Shown piece after piece: positions 6,967-16,424 of a DNA stretch of 64,000 nucleotides. Every line of letters begins with the position of its first letter. Positions within the stretch are counted from its first letter, which is position 1. The notes under the pieces are model-generated. The model was not told the origin of the DNA. It made no database searches and worked only from the letters and a program-made list of their open reading frames with translations. The translations under genes and the position numbers were made by a program. Source of the stretch: Thermoleophilaceae bacterium (GTDB taxonomy: Bacteria > Actinomycetota > Thermoleophilia > Solirubrobacterales > Thermoleophilaceae); the NCBI GenBank assembly GCA_030447725.1, contig JAUJOQ010000006.1, forward strand, positions 156,639 to 220,638, written 5' to 3'.

Positions 6967-8372
6967 GCCCCGGCCGGCACGCGGTGATATCGGCGACCCT
7001 CGTCGTCGCCCTCCTGGCTCCCGGAACAACCGCGGCGCAGGACACGAACGCTGCACCCCCAGGGGAGGAGCGCAGCCGGAACGTTCCCAGGGAGGAGCGC
7101 AGCCGGAACGTTCCCAGGGAGGAGCGCAGCCGGGACGTCGTTCCGGCGAGCACCGCACCGCAGGATCCTCCGGCGAGCACCGCACCCCCGCCACCTCTAG
7201 GGAACGCGGCCGCCGCCATCCTCATCGATGCCCGCGACGGTTCGGTGATCCTCCAGAAGAACGCCGACCAGCGGCGCTCCATCGCCAGCACCACGAAGCT
7301 CATGACCGCGTTGCTCACCCTCGAGGAGGCCGAGCCGGGAGATGTCTTCCGCGCGGCGACCTACGACGCGCTGCCCATCGAGTCGAAGATCGATCTGCGC
7401 ACGGGCGAGCGCATGCGGGTCGAGGACCTCTTGGAGGCGCTGCTGCTCGAAAGCGCCAACGATGCCGCGGCGACCCTGGCCGAGGGCGTGTCGGGCTCGC
7501 GGACGGCCTTTGTGGAGGACATGAACGCTCGCGCGGCAGGTCTGGGGCTGGCCGACACGAGCTACGCCAACCCGATCGGGCTGGACGACCCGGCGAACTA
7601 CTCGACGGCGCGCGATCTCGCCTCGCTCACCCGCCGCCTGCTGGGCAAGCGGCGTTTCGCCCGGACGGTCGACCTGGCGTCTGCCGAGCTCGAGTCGGGC
7701 GACTTCCCGCGAGTGGTGGACAACCGCAACGACCTGATCGGCGCCTACGACTTCGTGGACGGCGTCAAGACCGGCCACACCAACACCGCGGGCTACGTGC
7801 TCGTTGGCTCCGCCACCGGCCGGCTCGGCTCGAAGGTGATCAGCGTGGTGCTGGGGGAGCCGAGTGAGGCGGCGCGCGACGTGGACACCCTCGCGCTGCT
7901 GCGCTTCGGGCTCGCTCAGTTTCGCCGGGTGAAGGCCCTCGACTCGGACCGCCCTGCGGCCTCGGCCGACGTCGAGCATCGCGACGAGACCGCCAAGCTG
8001 GTGCCGGTACGGGACCTGCTGCTGGTCACGCGCCGGGGCCAGAAGGTGACCACGCGCGTCGATGCTCCGGAGACGGTGGAGGGAGAGCTGGCGGCCGGCG
8101 AGCGGGTGGGCACCATCACCGTGCTCCGCGACGGACGCCTGGTGCGACGCGTCGGTCTGGTGACAGCGGCGGAGGTTCCCGGAGCCGGCCCGCTGCGCGT
8201 GATCGCCGACGAGCTGGGCGGTGGCGCCTTGGTGCTCCTGCTCGCGTTCGGCGCCGGCGCGGGTACGTTCGTGCTCGCCAGCCGGGCGAGGACTCGTCGC
8301 AGGCGCGACGCGGAGCGCGCCGCCAGGCGGCGCGCAACGCAGTCCGCCGCGGCTCCGCCCGAAACCCGGTGA
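6963..8372 (+). CDS. D-alanyl-D-alanine carboxypeptidase (peptidase S11, PBP5-like)
   Basis: Secreted, membrane-tethered penicillin-binding protein that trims the terminal D-Ala of peptidoglycan stem peptides. Signal peptide at residues 1-25 (ISATLVVALLAPGTTAA). The serine-protease-like motifs are STTK (about residue 109), SAN in LLESANDAA, and KTG in DGVKTGHTNTAG (about 269). A C-terminal helix (GGGALVLLLAFGAGAGTFVL) followed by an Arg-rich tail anchors it. Odd feature: residues about 34-76 are encoded by a dispersed palindromic repeat and read EERSRN/ASTAP units, a low-complexity linker absent from the family. GTG overlaps the LysM stop. Confidence 0.93.
   Translation: MSPGRHAVISATLVVALLAPGTTAAQDTNAAPPGEERSRNVPREERSRNVPREERSRDVVPASTAPQDPPASTAPPPPLGNAAAAILIDARDGSVILQKNADQRRSIASTTKLMTALLTLEEAEPGDVFRAATYDALPIESKIDLRTGERMRVEDLLEALLLESANDAAATLAEGVSGSRTAFVEDMNARAAGLGLADTSYANPIGLDDPANYSTARDLASLTRRLLGKRRFARTVDLASAELESGDFPRVVDNRNDLIGAYDFVDGVKTGHTNTAGYVLVGSATGRLGSKVISVVLGEPSEAARDVDTLALLRFGLAQFRRVKALDSDRPAASADVEHRDETAKLVPVRDLLLVTRRGQKVTTRVDAPETVEGELAAGERVGTITVLRDGRLVRRVGLVTAAEVPGAGPLRVIADELGGGALVLLLAFGAGAGTFVLASRARTRRRRDAERAARRRATQSAAAPPETR
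7066..7197 (+). repeat. Dispersed palindromic repeat inside the carboxypeptidase gene
   Basis: Three copies of the left half (GGAGGAGCGCAGCCGG followed by AACGTTCCCAGG or GACGTC) and two of the right half (CCGGCGAGCACCGCACC) in tandem. The same units lie, in opposite orientation, at 9438-9645, and once at 27729-27775. The insertion keeps the reading frame and encodes the EERSRN and ASTAP peptide units. Confidence 0.75.
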
Positions 8373-8445
8373 CGGCGCCGAGCGCACTGCCTCGACTCCT
8401 GCGCGCTCTTCCCGGTACGGACGCGTGTATTAGCCTCCGGCCACG

Positions 8446-9432
8446 ATGATCATCACCGTCACGCTCAATGCGGCGATCGACAAGACGCTCGCCGTGCCGA
8501 ACTTCCGCCTCGGGCGCCGCCACCGTGCGGTCGAGCAAACCTCGATGGCCGGCGGCAAGGGAGTCAACGTCGCACGGGCGCTGAAGGCGCTCGGACAGCC
8601 GGTGATCGCCACCGGTCTGGCCGGGGGACCCACCGGCACACGCATCATCGAGCAGCTCACCGAAGAGGCGATCCTCAACGACTTCGTCCGCATCCGCGAG
8701 GAGTCGCGCATGTCCACCGCGGTTGTCGATCCCACCTCCGGCGAGCAGACCGAGATCAACGAGCGCGGACCCGCGGTGTCGGAGGCCGAGCTCGAGCTGT
8801 TCGTCGACAAGCTCCTCTACCTTGCCAAGGGCGCGGCCGTGTGCGTGTTCTCCGGGAGCCTGCCCCGTGGCGTGGACCCCGGCCTCTATGGGCGGCTGGT
8901 TACCGAGCTGCACCGCCTCGGCGTGCTCAGCGTGCTGGACTCCGAGGGGGAGCCGCTGCGCCTGGCGACGCGGGCGGGCCCCAACATCCTCAGCCCCAAC
9001 GAGCTCGAGGCCGAGGAGCTGGTGGGCCACGAGTTCGCCGACGAGGAGGACCGCCGCACCGCAGTGCGGGAGATCGTCGAGCTCGGCGCGCGTGAGGCGC
9101 TCATGACACGCGCGGACGGCTGCCTCGCGCTGGTCGGCTCGGACGGCGACCCGGCCCGTCCCCGCCGGCTGTGCCGGGCCACGCTCGAGCCGCTCGAGCC
9201 GGTGTCATCCGTCGGTTCCGGTGACGCGTTCCTGGCGGGCTACGTGGCCGCCCGCTACGGCGGCGGGGAGGATCTCGACTGCCTGCGCTTCGGCGTGGCC
9301 TGCGGGGCCGAGTCCACCCAGCACTTCGGGGCCGGCGTGGTCGACCCCCGCGAGGTGGAACGGCTGGTGGGAGAGGTCCAGATCGACGTCGAGGGCGCGC
9401 CCGCGCTGGCGCCGGCGCGAGTCGCCTCGTGA
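8446..9432 (+). CDS. PfkB-family sugar kinase, 1-phosphofructokinase-like
   Basis: ATP-dependent ribokinase/PfkB-fold kinase of 328 residues. N-terminal LNAAIDKTLAVPNF and the substrate motif MAGGKGVNVARALKALG match the 1-phosphofructokinase/tagatose-6-phosphate kinase branch; the C-terminal signature SSVGSGDAFLAGYVA holds the catalytic Asp and anion hole. Likely phosphorylates a hexose phosphate (fructose 1-phosphate is the usual substrate), but no PTS gene is adjacent to prove it. A TAGCCT hexamer (8431-8436) lies 9 nt before ATG, so the transcript may be leaderless. The gene stands alone, followed by a repeat cluster. Confidence 0.85.
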   Translation: MIITVTLNAAIDKTLAVPNFRLGRRHRAVEQTSMAGGKGVNVARALKALGQPVIATGLAGGPTGTRIIEQLTEEAILNDFVRIREESRMSTAVVDPTSGEQTEINERGPAVSEAELELFVDKLLYLAKGAAVCVFSGSLPRGVDPGLYGRLVTELHRLGVLSVLDSEGEPLRLATRAGPNILSPNELEAEELVGHEFADEEDRRTAVREIVELGAREALMTRADGCLALVGSDGDPARPRRLCRATLEPLEPVSSVGSGDAFLAGYVAARYGGGEDLDCLRFGVACGAESTQHFGAGVVDPREVERLVGEVQIDVEGAPALAPARVAS

Positions 9433-9437
9433 ATTTA

Positions 9438-9645
9438 GGTCCGGTGCTCGCCGGAACAACGTTCCGGCTGCGCTCCTCCCCACACCCCGTAGGTCCGGTG
9501 CTCGCCGGAGAGTCGTCCGTGCGGTGCTCGGCCGAGAGCATCCGGTGCGGTGCTCGCCGGAACAACGTTCCGGCTGCGCTCCTCCCGAGACGATCGGCCT
9601 GCGCTCCTCCGGCAACGTTTCGGCTGCGCTGCTCCCCACACCCGC
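9438..9645 (-). repeat. Intergenic cluster of the dispersed palindromic repeat
   Basis: At least three full or partial units: GGTGCTC, the palindrome GCCGGAAC-AAC-GTTCCGGC, then TGCGCTCCTCC. Clear full palindromes are at about 9449-9470 and 9553-9575, with degenerate copies between and after. The perfect 8-bp stem with a 3-nt loop should form a hairpin in RNA or single-stranded DNA. The rest of the 299-bp gap between the kinase and guaB3 holds no gene; an AACCTAAGG stretch precedes guaB3. Confidence 0.8.
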
Positions 9646-9731
9646 AAAATGCGGGAAGACCGCTCCGTAGAGGGGCGCAGGACCCTTGCTAACTTAGCTA
9701 TTCGTCCGCCGCCGAACCTAAGGTTGCCGCC

Positions 9732-10979
9732 ATGGAAGTAGAGATCGGTAGGGGTAAGAAGGGGCGCCGGGCCTACGGGTTCGACGACATCGCTATCGCT
9801 CCGTCACGGCGCACGCGCGATCCCGACGACATGGACATCGCCTGGACGCTCGGGCCCTACCGCTTCGAGCTGCCGCTGCTCGCCTCGGCGATGGACGGCG
9901 TGGTATCCCCGCAGACCGCGGGCGTGATCGGCAAGCTCGGTGGGCTCGCCGTCCTCAACCTCGAGGGGATCTTCTCCCGCTACGAGGACGCGGAGCGACA
10001 GCTCGAGCGGATCGCCGGGTTCGCGAGGGAAGAAGCCACCGCCGAGATGCAGCGCGTCTACTCCGCGCCAGTGGACACCGACCTGATGGTGCAGCGCATC
10101 CGGGAGGTCAAGGAGCAGGGTGTGGTCTGCGCGGCCTCTCTCACCCCGCAGCGCGTGCGGACCCACTACGAAGCGGCCCTCGACGCCGGGCTCGACATCC
10201 TGGTGATCCAGGGCACGGTGATCTCGGCCGAGCACGTGTCGACCGACGAGTCGCGGCCGCCGGTCAACCTCAAGGAGTTCATCCGCGAGGTGCCGATCCC
10301 CGTCGTGGTGGGCGGCTGCGCCTCCTACTCCACCGGGCTGCACCTCATGCGCACCGGCGCGGTGGCCGTGCTCGTGGGCGTCGGGCCGGGTGCGGCCTGC
10401 ACCACGCGCGGCGTGTTGGGGATAGGGGTGCCGCAGGCCACCGCGATCGCCGACGTTGCCGCGGCCCGCTCCCAGAACATGCTGGAGACCGGTGAATACG
10501 TGAAGGTGATCGCCGACGGCGGCATGCGCAACGGCGGCGACATCGCGAAGGCCTTCGCGTGTGGCTCTGACGCCGTGATGATCGGCTCTCCGCTCGCGCG
10601 CGCCTACGAAGCGCCCGGTCATGGCTACCACTGGGGCATGGCCACGTTCCATCCCGACCTGCCGCGCGGGGCCAGGGTGCAGACCACCCAGAACGGCTCC
10701 CTCGAGCAGATCCTGCTGGGTCCCGCCCACGAGAACGACGGCACGTTCAACCTGATGGGGAGCCTGCGCACCGCGATGGCCACGTGCGGATATGAGGACA
10801 TCCCGTCCTTCCACCGCGCAGAGGTGATCGTGGCGCCCTCGCTGCAGACCGAGGGCAAGCAGCTACAGCGCGACCAGGCGATCGGCATGGGCGCCCAGTC
10901 GGCGGCCAAGGCCGCACCGGCCGCGGACGGCGTCACCAACGGCTCCGCCCCGTCTGCGGATCCCGCGCTCGTCGAGTAG
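9732..10979 (+). CDS. guaB3: GuaB3-type IMP dehydrogenase/GMP reductase family protein
   Basis: TIM-barrel protein of 415 residues of the GuaB3 group. It opens with [20 protein letters not shown], has the catalytic-Cys loop [20 protein letters not shown] and the phosphate loop [17 protein letters not shown]. The CBS (Bateman) insert of canonical GuaB is missing. Members are annotated as IMP dehydrogenases, but a cyanobacterial GuaB3 has been reported to act as a GMP reductase, so the direction of catalysis here is open. It is directly coupled to guaA (TAGTG overlap), placing it in guanine nucleotide balance. Confidence 0.92.
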   Translation: MEVEIGRGKKGRRAYGFDDIAIAPSRRTRDPDDMDIAWTLGPYRFELPLLASAMDGVVSPQTAGVIGKLGGLAVLNLEGIFSRYEDAERQLERIAGFAREEATAEMQRVYSAPVDTDLMVQRIREVKEQGVVCAASLTPQRVRTHYEAALDAGLDILVIQGTVISAEHVSTDESRPPVNLKEFIREVPIPVVVGGCASYSTGLHLMRTGAVAVLVGVGPGAACTTRGVLGIGVPQATAIADVAAARSQNMLETGEYVKVIADGGMRNGGDIAKAFACGSDAVMIGSPLARAYEAPGHGYHWGMATFHPDLPRGARVQTTQNGSLEQILLGPAHENDGTFNLMGSLRTAMATCGYEDIPSFHRAEVIVAPSLQTEGKQLQRDQAIGMGAQSAAKAAPAADGVTNGSAPSADPALVE

Positions 10980-12571
10980 TGGAGGCCGCGCGCGCTGTCC
11001 GTGTTCCGGATGAGCCTCCGGCGGCTGCGCAGACCAACGACGAGGTGCTGGTCCTCGACTTCGGGGGCCAGTACTCGCAGCTGATAGCCCGCCGCGTGCG
11101 CGAGTGCGGCGTGTTCAGCGAGCTGCTGCCCCATCACGTGCCGCTCGAGGAGGTGCGCCGCCGCCGGCCACGGGGACTGATCCTGTCCGGGGGCCCGGCC
11201 TCGGTGTACGCCGACGGCGCTCCTGCGCTGCGCGAGGAGCTGCTGGGCCTCGGCATCCCCGTGCTGGGCATCTGTTACGGGATGCAGGCGATGGTGCTCC
11301 AGCTCGGTGGGAAGGTGGAGGGGGCGGAGGTCGGGGAGTTCGGCCGCTCTGAGCTCACCGTCACCGAGCACGGTCGCCTGCTCGAGGGCCTGCCGGCGCG
11401 GCAGAGCTGCTGGATGAGCCACCGCGACACCGTCTACGAGGCGCCCCCGGGCGCCACAGCGCTCGCTTCCTCGAACGAGTCGCCCGTTGCCGCCTTCGAG
11501 GACCCCGACCGCGGGATATACGGCATCCAGTTCCACCCCGAGGTCGTGCACACGCCGTACGGCAGCAAGATCCTGGAGCGCTTCCTCGACGACATCTGCG
11601 GCGCCGGGATGGCCTGGAACGCCGCGTCGGTGGCCGAGGAGCAGATCCGCCGGATCCGTGAGCAGGTGGGCGACGGCCGGGTGATCTGCGGCCTGTCGGG
11701 CGGCGTCGACTCCTCCGTTGCGGCGCTGCTCGTGCACAGGGCGGTGGGCGACCAGCTCACGTGCGTCTTCGTCGATCACGGCCTGATGCGCAAGAACGAG
11801 GGCGACCAGGTGGTGGCCGCCTTTCGCGACACCTTCAAGGTGCCCCTGGTGGCCGTGGATGCCGAGGACCGCTTCCTCGAGCGCCTCAAGGGCGTCATCG
11901 AGCCCGAGGCCAAGCGCAAGATCATCGGGGAGGAGTTCATCCGGGTCTTCGAGGAGGAGGCGCTCAAGCTCGACGACCCGAAGTACCTAGTGCAGGGCAC
12001 CCTCTACTCGGACGTGATCGAATCCGGTGGCGGCACGGGCGCGGCCACGATCAAGTCTCACCACAACGTCGGCGGGCTGCCCGAGGACCTCGAGTTCGAG
12101 CTGGTCGAGCCGCTGCGTGAGCTGTTCAAGGACGAGGCCCGCCGAGTGGGAGTGGAGCTTGGTCTGCCCGAGCGCCTCGTGTGGCGCCAGCCCTTCCCCG
12201 GCCCCGGCCTCGGGATCCGGATCGTGGGCGGCGAGGTGAACAAGGAGCGGCTGGAGATCCTGCGCGACGCCGACTTCGTGCTACAGGACGAGATCCGCCG
12301 GGCCGGCTTCTATCGCGAGCTGTGGCAGTCCTTCTGCGTGCTGCCAGGCGACCTGCGCACGGTGGGCGTCCAGGGCGACGAGCGCACCTACGGCTACGCG
12401 GTGGTGATCCGCGCGGTCACCAGCGACGACGCCATGACCGCTGACTGGGCCCGCCTGCCTTACGACCTGCTGGAGCGCATCGCCTCGCGGATGATCAACG
12501 AGATCCGCCAGGTGAACCGCGTGGTGCTGGACATCACCAGCAAGCCCCCGGGCACGATCGAGTGGGAGTAG
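10979..12571 (+). CDS. guaA: GMP synthase (glutamine-hydrolysing)
   Basis: Makes GMP from XMP, ATP and glutamine in the cytosol. N-terminal class I glutamine amidotransferase domain with nucleophile in GICYGMQ (about residue 99) and FHPEV; central ATP-pyrophosphatase P-loop [15 protein letters not shown]-terminal dimerisation domain with [13 protein letters not shown] and ending KPPGTIEWE. At 530 residues it is full length, with a short extra N-terminus before [18 protein letters not shown] start overlaps the guaB3 stop. It converges on the methyltransferase gene with only 17 bp between. Confidence 0.97.
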   Translation: MEAARAVRVPDEPPAAAQTNDEVLVLDFGGQYSQLIARRVRECGVFSELLPHHVPLEEVRRRRPRGLILSGGPASVYADGAPALREELLGLGIPVLGICYGMQAMVLQLGGKVEGAEVGEFGRSELTVTEHGRLLEGLPARQSCWMSHRDTVYEAPPGATALASSNESPVAAFEDPDRGIYGIQFHPEVVHTPYGSKILERFLDDICGAGMAWNAASVAEEQIRRIREQVGDGRVICGLSGGVDSSVAALLVHRAVGDQLTCVFVDHGLMRKNEGDQVVAAFRDTFKVPLVAVDAEDRFLERLKGVIEPEAKRKIIGEEFIRVFEEEALKLDDPKYLVQGTLYSDVIESGGGTGAATIKSHHNVGGLPEDLEFELVEPLRELFKDEARRVGVELGLPERLVWRQPFPGPGLGIRIVGGEVNKERLEILRDADFVLQDEIRRAGFYRELWQSFCVLPGDLRTVGVQGDERTYGYAVVIRAVTSDDAMTADWARLPYDLLERIASRMINEIRQVNRVVLDITSKPPGTIEWE

Positions 12572-12588
12572 CCGGGTAAGTACCCCTC

Positions 12589-13419
12589 TCACTGTGCGAC
12601 GCCCGAGCCGATCTTGACCACGGCCGGCAGCGCCAGACCGCCGTCTTCGGTCTCATAGCCGGCCGCCAGCTCGTCGAAGGCCTTCCGCACACGGCGGCGG
12701 TCTTCCTCGGAGGCCGCCAGCACGGCCGCGGCGGCCCTGACCGTGCCACCCAGGAGGCCGTTCCAGAGCTCGTCCGCAGATTGCAGCCCCACCGAAAGGT
12801 GCAACGTCCCGATTCGGACCTGCTCGAGTCCGGCGTTTTCCAGCAGGCGGGTGAACGCGCCCTCGTCGGCGAAGCGGAACCCATCCGGCCCAGGAGGCAC
12901 CCCAACCGCGCGGTCGAGCCCAGCCCGGTCGATGGCGTCGCTCATGATGCCCATGAGGCGGGTGCGCTCGGGCCGGTCCCATACGGAGAAGGCCGCACAG
13001 CCGTCACGGGTCAGCACACGGGCGGCCTCCGACACTGCCCGCTCGGGCCGAGGCACGTGGTTGAGCACGAACCCGCCGACGACCGCGCCGAAAGAGCCAT
13101 CGCCGAAGCTCAGCGCCTCCGCGTCGCCGCGCATGAACTCGAGGCTCGGGTGGGCGTCGCGTGCGGCATCGAGCATGCCTTGCGAGATGTCGATGCCGAC
13201 GGGCTCGGCTCTTCGAGCGGCGGCCGCCGCCGCCACGTGCCCAGAGCCGCTGGCCACGTCGAGCACCCGCAGCCCCGGCCCCACGCGCGCGGCATCGAGC
13301 AGCGCTTCGGCAGCGGCGGCGGTCACGCGACCGGTCAGCTGCTCGTAGCTGTCGGCCTGCCGACTCCAGCCGGCGGCCTCGAACTGCTTGAACGCAGCGG
13401 GGTCCTCGGGCTCGGTCAA
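12589..13419 (-). CDS. Class I SAM-dependent methyltransferase
   Basis: A 276-residue methyltransferase of the UbiE/Methyltransf_11 type. SAM motif I is VLDVASGSGHVAAAAA, followed by the acidic GIDIS and FMRGDAEALSFGDGSFGAV of motifs II/III and NHVPRPERAVSEAARVL. The substrate is unknown; this group methylates quinones, sterols or small natural products. TTG 13419 is chosen since it overlaps the upstream peptidase stop (TTGA) and the product begins MTEPEDPAAFKQFEAAGW; a GTG at 13425 is the alternative. Confidence 0.85.
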   Translation of the reverse strand: MTEPEDPAAFKQFEAAGWSRQADSYEQLTGRVTAAAAEALLDAARVGPGLRVLDVASGSGHVAAAAAARRAEPVGIDISQGMLDAARDAHPSLEFMRGDAEALSFGDGSFGAVVGGFVLNHVPRPERAVSEAARVLTRDGCAAFSVWDRPERTRLMGIMSDAIDRAGLDRAVGVPPGPDGFRFADEGAFTRLLENAGLEQVRIGTLHLSVGLQSADELWNGLLGGTVRAAAAVLAASEEDRRRVRKAFDELAAGYETEDGGLALPAVVKIGSGVAQ

Positions 13420-14660
13420 GACCACCCGTCCCAGGCTCGCAGCGACGGGTATGGGTCGAACGGCTGACCGCCGTCGTACCAGCCCGGCGCGCTCCACATC
13501 TCGTAGTGCAGGTGACAGCCCTGTGCGTTGCCGCTGTCGCCGACGGCGCCGATGGTCTGCCCGGTGAAGACGCGGTCGCCCGCCCGGAGCGCAGTGGGCC
13601 GCTGAAGGTGCATGTAGGCGTAGTCGGTGCCGGTGCCCGCGCCGTCGATCACTACATAGTTGCCTGCCGCGGCGTGGTAGGCGGCAAACTTCACCCGGCC
13701 GCCGCGCGCCGCCGCCAGCCGCACGCCGCAGGGCGCGAACACGTCCTGGCCCTGATGGCTGTGTCCCGCGCGGGCCGAGCCGAAGCGCGCGCCGGCGGAG
13801 CCGAAGTTGTGGGGTCCGTGGACGGGGAAAACGTGGTCGTAGAGCTCGAACGCGTCGCGTCCGAAGTCCCTTGCCGTGGCGCTGCGGGCGATCTCGCCGT
13901 CGGCGCCGGCGACCGTGAGGCGGAAGAGATACCGGCCCCGAGCAGCGGGCCTCTTGCCGGCCTTGCCGTTCCAGCGCACCTTCTGCACCCTACTCTTGGC
14001 CACGTCGGGAGCCCAGGTGCGGACCACGGCGCCGTCGCGGGCTCGCACCAGCTCGACCGTGACCCTCTTCGGGGTACCCCCGGAGATGCGGTAGGAGAAG
14101 GTGACGGCGTGACGGGCACCGAAGAAGGCCCGGGTGCGATCGGTCTGAGTCTCGAGGCGGGGCGCTCCGCGCTGGCGCGGGCCGGGTACGGGGGAAAGCT
14201 GCGCGTTGGGCTCGGGCGGCGGGGCGGGAAGGATGGCGACCACGCGGCTGCGCGCGGATTCGAGGCCACCGCCGCCGGTGACGGAGATCGCCCCGGTGGC
14301 GGCCCCGAACGGCACCGCGGCGCTGAGGCGCCGGGCGCTGCCCGGGCGCACCTTGACCTCGATATCGTCGGCGGCGCCCGATCCGCCGTGGAAGGTGACT
14401 CCGTCGACCGCGGTGAACCCCTTGCCGGTGATGCGCAGGAGGCTCCCCTGCCGCACACGCTTGCGGGCTGCGCAGCCGCGCAGGCAGGAGACCTTCGCGA
14501 TCTCGGGCTGTTGCACGTACACCGCGCCGCCCTGGGCGAGCGCTTCCGACCCGCCGGCGGCGGCGCCGGCCAGTGCCAGGCAGGCCAGGCCGGCGACGGG
14601 GAACGCGGTCGCGGTTCGCAACGCATGCATCTGTGGCGAGGGAGGGTTCCTCGTCGACAC
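13416..14660 (-). CDS. Secreted M23-family (LytM-like) metallopeptidase
   Basis: A 414-residue exported protein with a C-terminal zinc endopeptidase domain that should cut peptidoglycan cross-bridges. The signal region ends near AAAGGSEALA. Next comes an IPT/TIG-like beta domain (about residues 50-140, GSLLRITGKGFTAVDGVTFHG), then a beta domain with RVTVELVRARDGAVVRTW. M23 ligands are in GHSHQGQDVFAPCG (His and Asp) and GCHLHYEMW (HxH). GTG 14660 and ATG 14630 are both possible starts. It is coupled to the downstream methyltransferase. Confidence 0.88.
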   Translation of the reverse strand: MSTRNPPSPQMHALRTATAFPVAGLACLALAGAAAGGSEALAQGGAVYVQQPEIAKVSCLRGCAARKRVRQGSLLRITGKGFTAVDGVTFHGGSGAADDIEVKVRPGSARRLSAAVPFGAATGAISVTGGGGLESARSRVVAILPAPPPEPNAQLSPVPGPRQRGAPRLETQTDRTRAFFGARHAVTFSYRISGGTPKRVTVELVRARDGAVVRTWAPDVAKSRVQKVRWNGKAGKRPAARGRYLFRLTVAGADGEIARSATARDFGRDAFELYDHVFPVHGPHNFGSAGARFGSARAGHSHQGQDVFAPCGVRLAAARGGRVKFAAYHAAAGNYVVIDGAGTGTDYAYMHLQRPTALRAGDRVFTGQTIGAVGDSGNAQGCHLHYEMWSAPGWYDGGQPFDPYPSLRAWDGWS

Positions 14661-14987
14661 TGCCGGCCTCTCTTTATCCGGCCTACGGGGTTAGCTGACG
14701 GGCTCGCGCCGAAAGAGCGGCGCTACGGCCGGCGCCCGGATGGGCTGGGCCAGATTCGCCCCCCGACCACCGCAGGCGCCGTAGCCGATTGGTTCCCCCG
14801 TTCCCCGTCCGTGGCGGCACGCCCGGGGATTAGGCAGGCTTTGAATCGCGCGGCAGTATAACCAGAGGGCTGGCCGGTCGGGCAAAGGTCTCCTTCCTTT
14901 CCCCGGTCTTTCAGCGCGCCGGCGCCTTTCCCTGCCCTTGTGCCACACTGTTCCGCCGGCCGCGCCAGGCGCGCGGTCCCCCTACTC
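14661..14987. other. Intergenic regulatory region between the M23 gene and rplM
   Basis: 327 bp between divergent genes with no supportable gene. It must contain the rplM-rpsI promoter and leader. A TATAAC hexamer near 14857 on the plus strand is the best -10 candidate, lacking a convincing -35. I see no clear ribosomal-protein autoregulatory structure or riboswitch. Confidence 0.5.
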
Positions 14988-15422
14988 ATGAAGACCTTCG
15001 TCGCAACCCCCGCGAACCGCGAGCGCAACTGGCTCGTGGTCGACGCCTCGGGCGAAACGCTCGGGCGCCTGGCCACCCAGATCGCCGACCGCCTCCGCGG
15101 CAAGCACAAGCCCGAATACACGCCGCACTGCGACGTGGGCGACTTCGTGGTGGTCATCAACGCCGAGAAGATCGCCGTAACCGGCAAGAAGCGCCAGGAG
15201 AAGCTCTACCACCGTCATTCCGGGTACCCGGGGGGCCTTCGCACGCGCACCCTCGACGACATGCTCGAACGCAGGCCGGAGGAGGTGATGCGGCTGGCCG
15301 TGAAGGGGATGCTCCCGCGCAACCGGCTGGCGCGTGCGCAGCTGCGCAAGCTCAAGATCTATGCCGGACCGGAGCATCCGCACGCTGCCCAGCAGCCCGA
15401 GAAGATGGAGACCAAGTCTTGA
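14988..15422 (+). CDS. rplM: 50S ribosomal protein L13
   Basis: Large-subunit protein of 144 residues, normal length. Starts [20 protein letters not shown] and contains the L13 signature region [12 protein letters not shown] and [26 protein letters not shown] 14988 is preferred to an upstream in-frame ATG (14940), which adds unrelated residues. Its TGA overlaps the ATG of rpsI (TGATG), the classic L13-S9 pair. Confidence 0.97.
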   Translation: MKTFVATPANRERNWLVVDASGETLGRLATQIADRLRGKHKPEYTPHCDVGDFVVVINAEKIAVTGKKRQEKLYHRHSGYPGGLRTRTLDDMLERRPEEVMRLAVKGMLPRNRLARAQLRKLKIYAGPEHPHAAQQPEKMETKS

Positions 15423-16408
15423 TGTTCGACGAGGACCGCGAGGAAGTACCCGAGGAGGAAGCGCAGGCCCCGGCGGCCGCCGAGGAAGCGCCAGCTCCCG
15501 CTGCGGAGGACGCTCCCGCTGCCGAGGACGCTCCCGCTGCCGAGGACGCTCCCGCTGCCGAGGATGCTCCCGCTGCGGAGGATGCTCCCGCTGCGGAGGA
15601 TGCTCCCGCTGCGGAGGATGCTCCCGCTGCCGAGGATGCTCCCGCTGCGGAGGATGCTCCCGCTGCGGAGGATGCTCCCGCTGCGGAGGATGCTCCCGCT
15701 GCGGAGGACGCTCCCGCTCCCGAGCAGCCGCCCGCCGCCGAGCAGCCGCCCGGCGAGGCTCCCAAGGAGCGCCCCAAGCGTGGGCCCAAGCCGGAGAAGA
15801 AGCCCAAAGAACCCGAGGTGATTCCCGGCGCGCACCTCGAGCCGGATCTCGTGCTCGACGAGGCCGCGGCTGACCGCGCGGACATCGGTGCGCGCTCAGC
15901 CGCCGAGATCCAGGCGGCGGAGGAGGCGCTGGCCGCCGACGACACCCCCGCAGGCGACACTGCCGAACCCGAGCCCGAGGCGCCGCAGCCGGCGCCGACC
16001 TCCGTGCTTGATCTGGCGGCTGACGCGCGCTACCGCGCCACCGGAAAGCGCAAGAGCGCGGTTGCCCGGGTCACCCTGCGCCCCGGCACCGGCGTCTACA
16101 CGGTGAACGGCCGGCACCTCGATCAGTTCTTCCCGCGGCCCACCCTTCAGCGCACCGCCCGCGCCCCCCTGGAGACAGTCGGTCACGCGGAGCGCATGGA
16201 CGTCGTGGCCAAGATCCACGGCGGAGGCGTCTCGTCGCAGGCCGGCGCCCTGCGCCACGGCATCGCCCGGGCGCTCGTCGAGGCCGATCCGAGCCTCCGC
16301 GGCGAGCTCAAGTCCCGCGGGTTCCTCACGCGCGATCCGCGCGTGAAGGAGCGCAAGAAGGCCGGCCTCAAGAAGGCGCGCAAGCGTCCGCAGTTCTCGA
16401 AGCGCTAG
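15422..16408 (+). CDS. rpsI: 30S ribosomal protein S9 with a ~200-residue acidic, repetitive N-terminal extension
   Basis: The C-terminal 125 residues (from about 204, [19 protein letters not shown], to the basic tail [12 protein letters not shown]) are an ordinary complete S9, whose tail reaches the decoding site. In front lies an extension rich in Ala, Pro, Glu and Asp: 12 exact AEDAPA units (residues 28-99), then a Lys/Pro-rich patch ([18 protein letters not shown]), then another acidic stretch. Some actinobacterial S9 proteins have shorter acidic extensions, but this one outsizes the protein itself. It is predicted disordered. ATG 15422 overlaps the rplM stop and no start codon with a better context lies near the S9 domain, so the extension is probably translated. 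Confidence 0.93.
   Translation: MFDEDREEVPEEEAQAPAAAEEAPAPAAEDAPAAEDAPAAEDAPAAEDAPAAEDAPAAEDAPAAEDAPAAEDAPAAEDAPAAEDAPAAEDAPAAEDAPAPEQPPAAEQPPGEAPKERPKRGPKPEKKPKEPEVIPGAHLEPDLVLDEAAADRADIGARSAAEIQAAEEALAADDTPAGDTAEPEPEAPQPAPTSVLDLAADARYRATGKRKSAVARVTLRPGTGVYTVNGRHLDQFFPRPTLQRTARAPLETVGHAERMDVVAKIHGGGVSSQAGALRHGIARALVEADPSLRGELKSRGFLTRDPRVKERKKAGLKKARKRPQFSKR
15503..15718 (+). repeat. 18-bp coding tandem repeat, 12 copies, in rpsI
   Basis: Unit GCGGAGGATGCTCCCGCT encodes AEDAPA; twelve head-to-tail copies differ only at synonymous third positions (GCG/GCC, GAT/GAC). The near-identity at DNA level suggests recent expansion by slippage or unequal crossover, making copy number likely to vary between strains. 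Confidence 0.95.
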
Positions 16409-16424
16409 TGGTCCGCTAAGCGTT

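Noticed and set aside
12572-12588. Short GGGT-AAGT-ACCC palindrome between guaA and the methyltransferase as terminator
   Set aside because: Stem of only four or five pairs and no U-run; too weak to call.
15503-15718. Regular repeats as a CRISPR-like array
   Set aside because: Uninterrupted 18-bp coding repeat in frame, without spacers.
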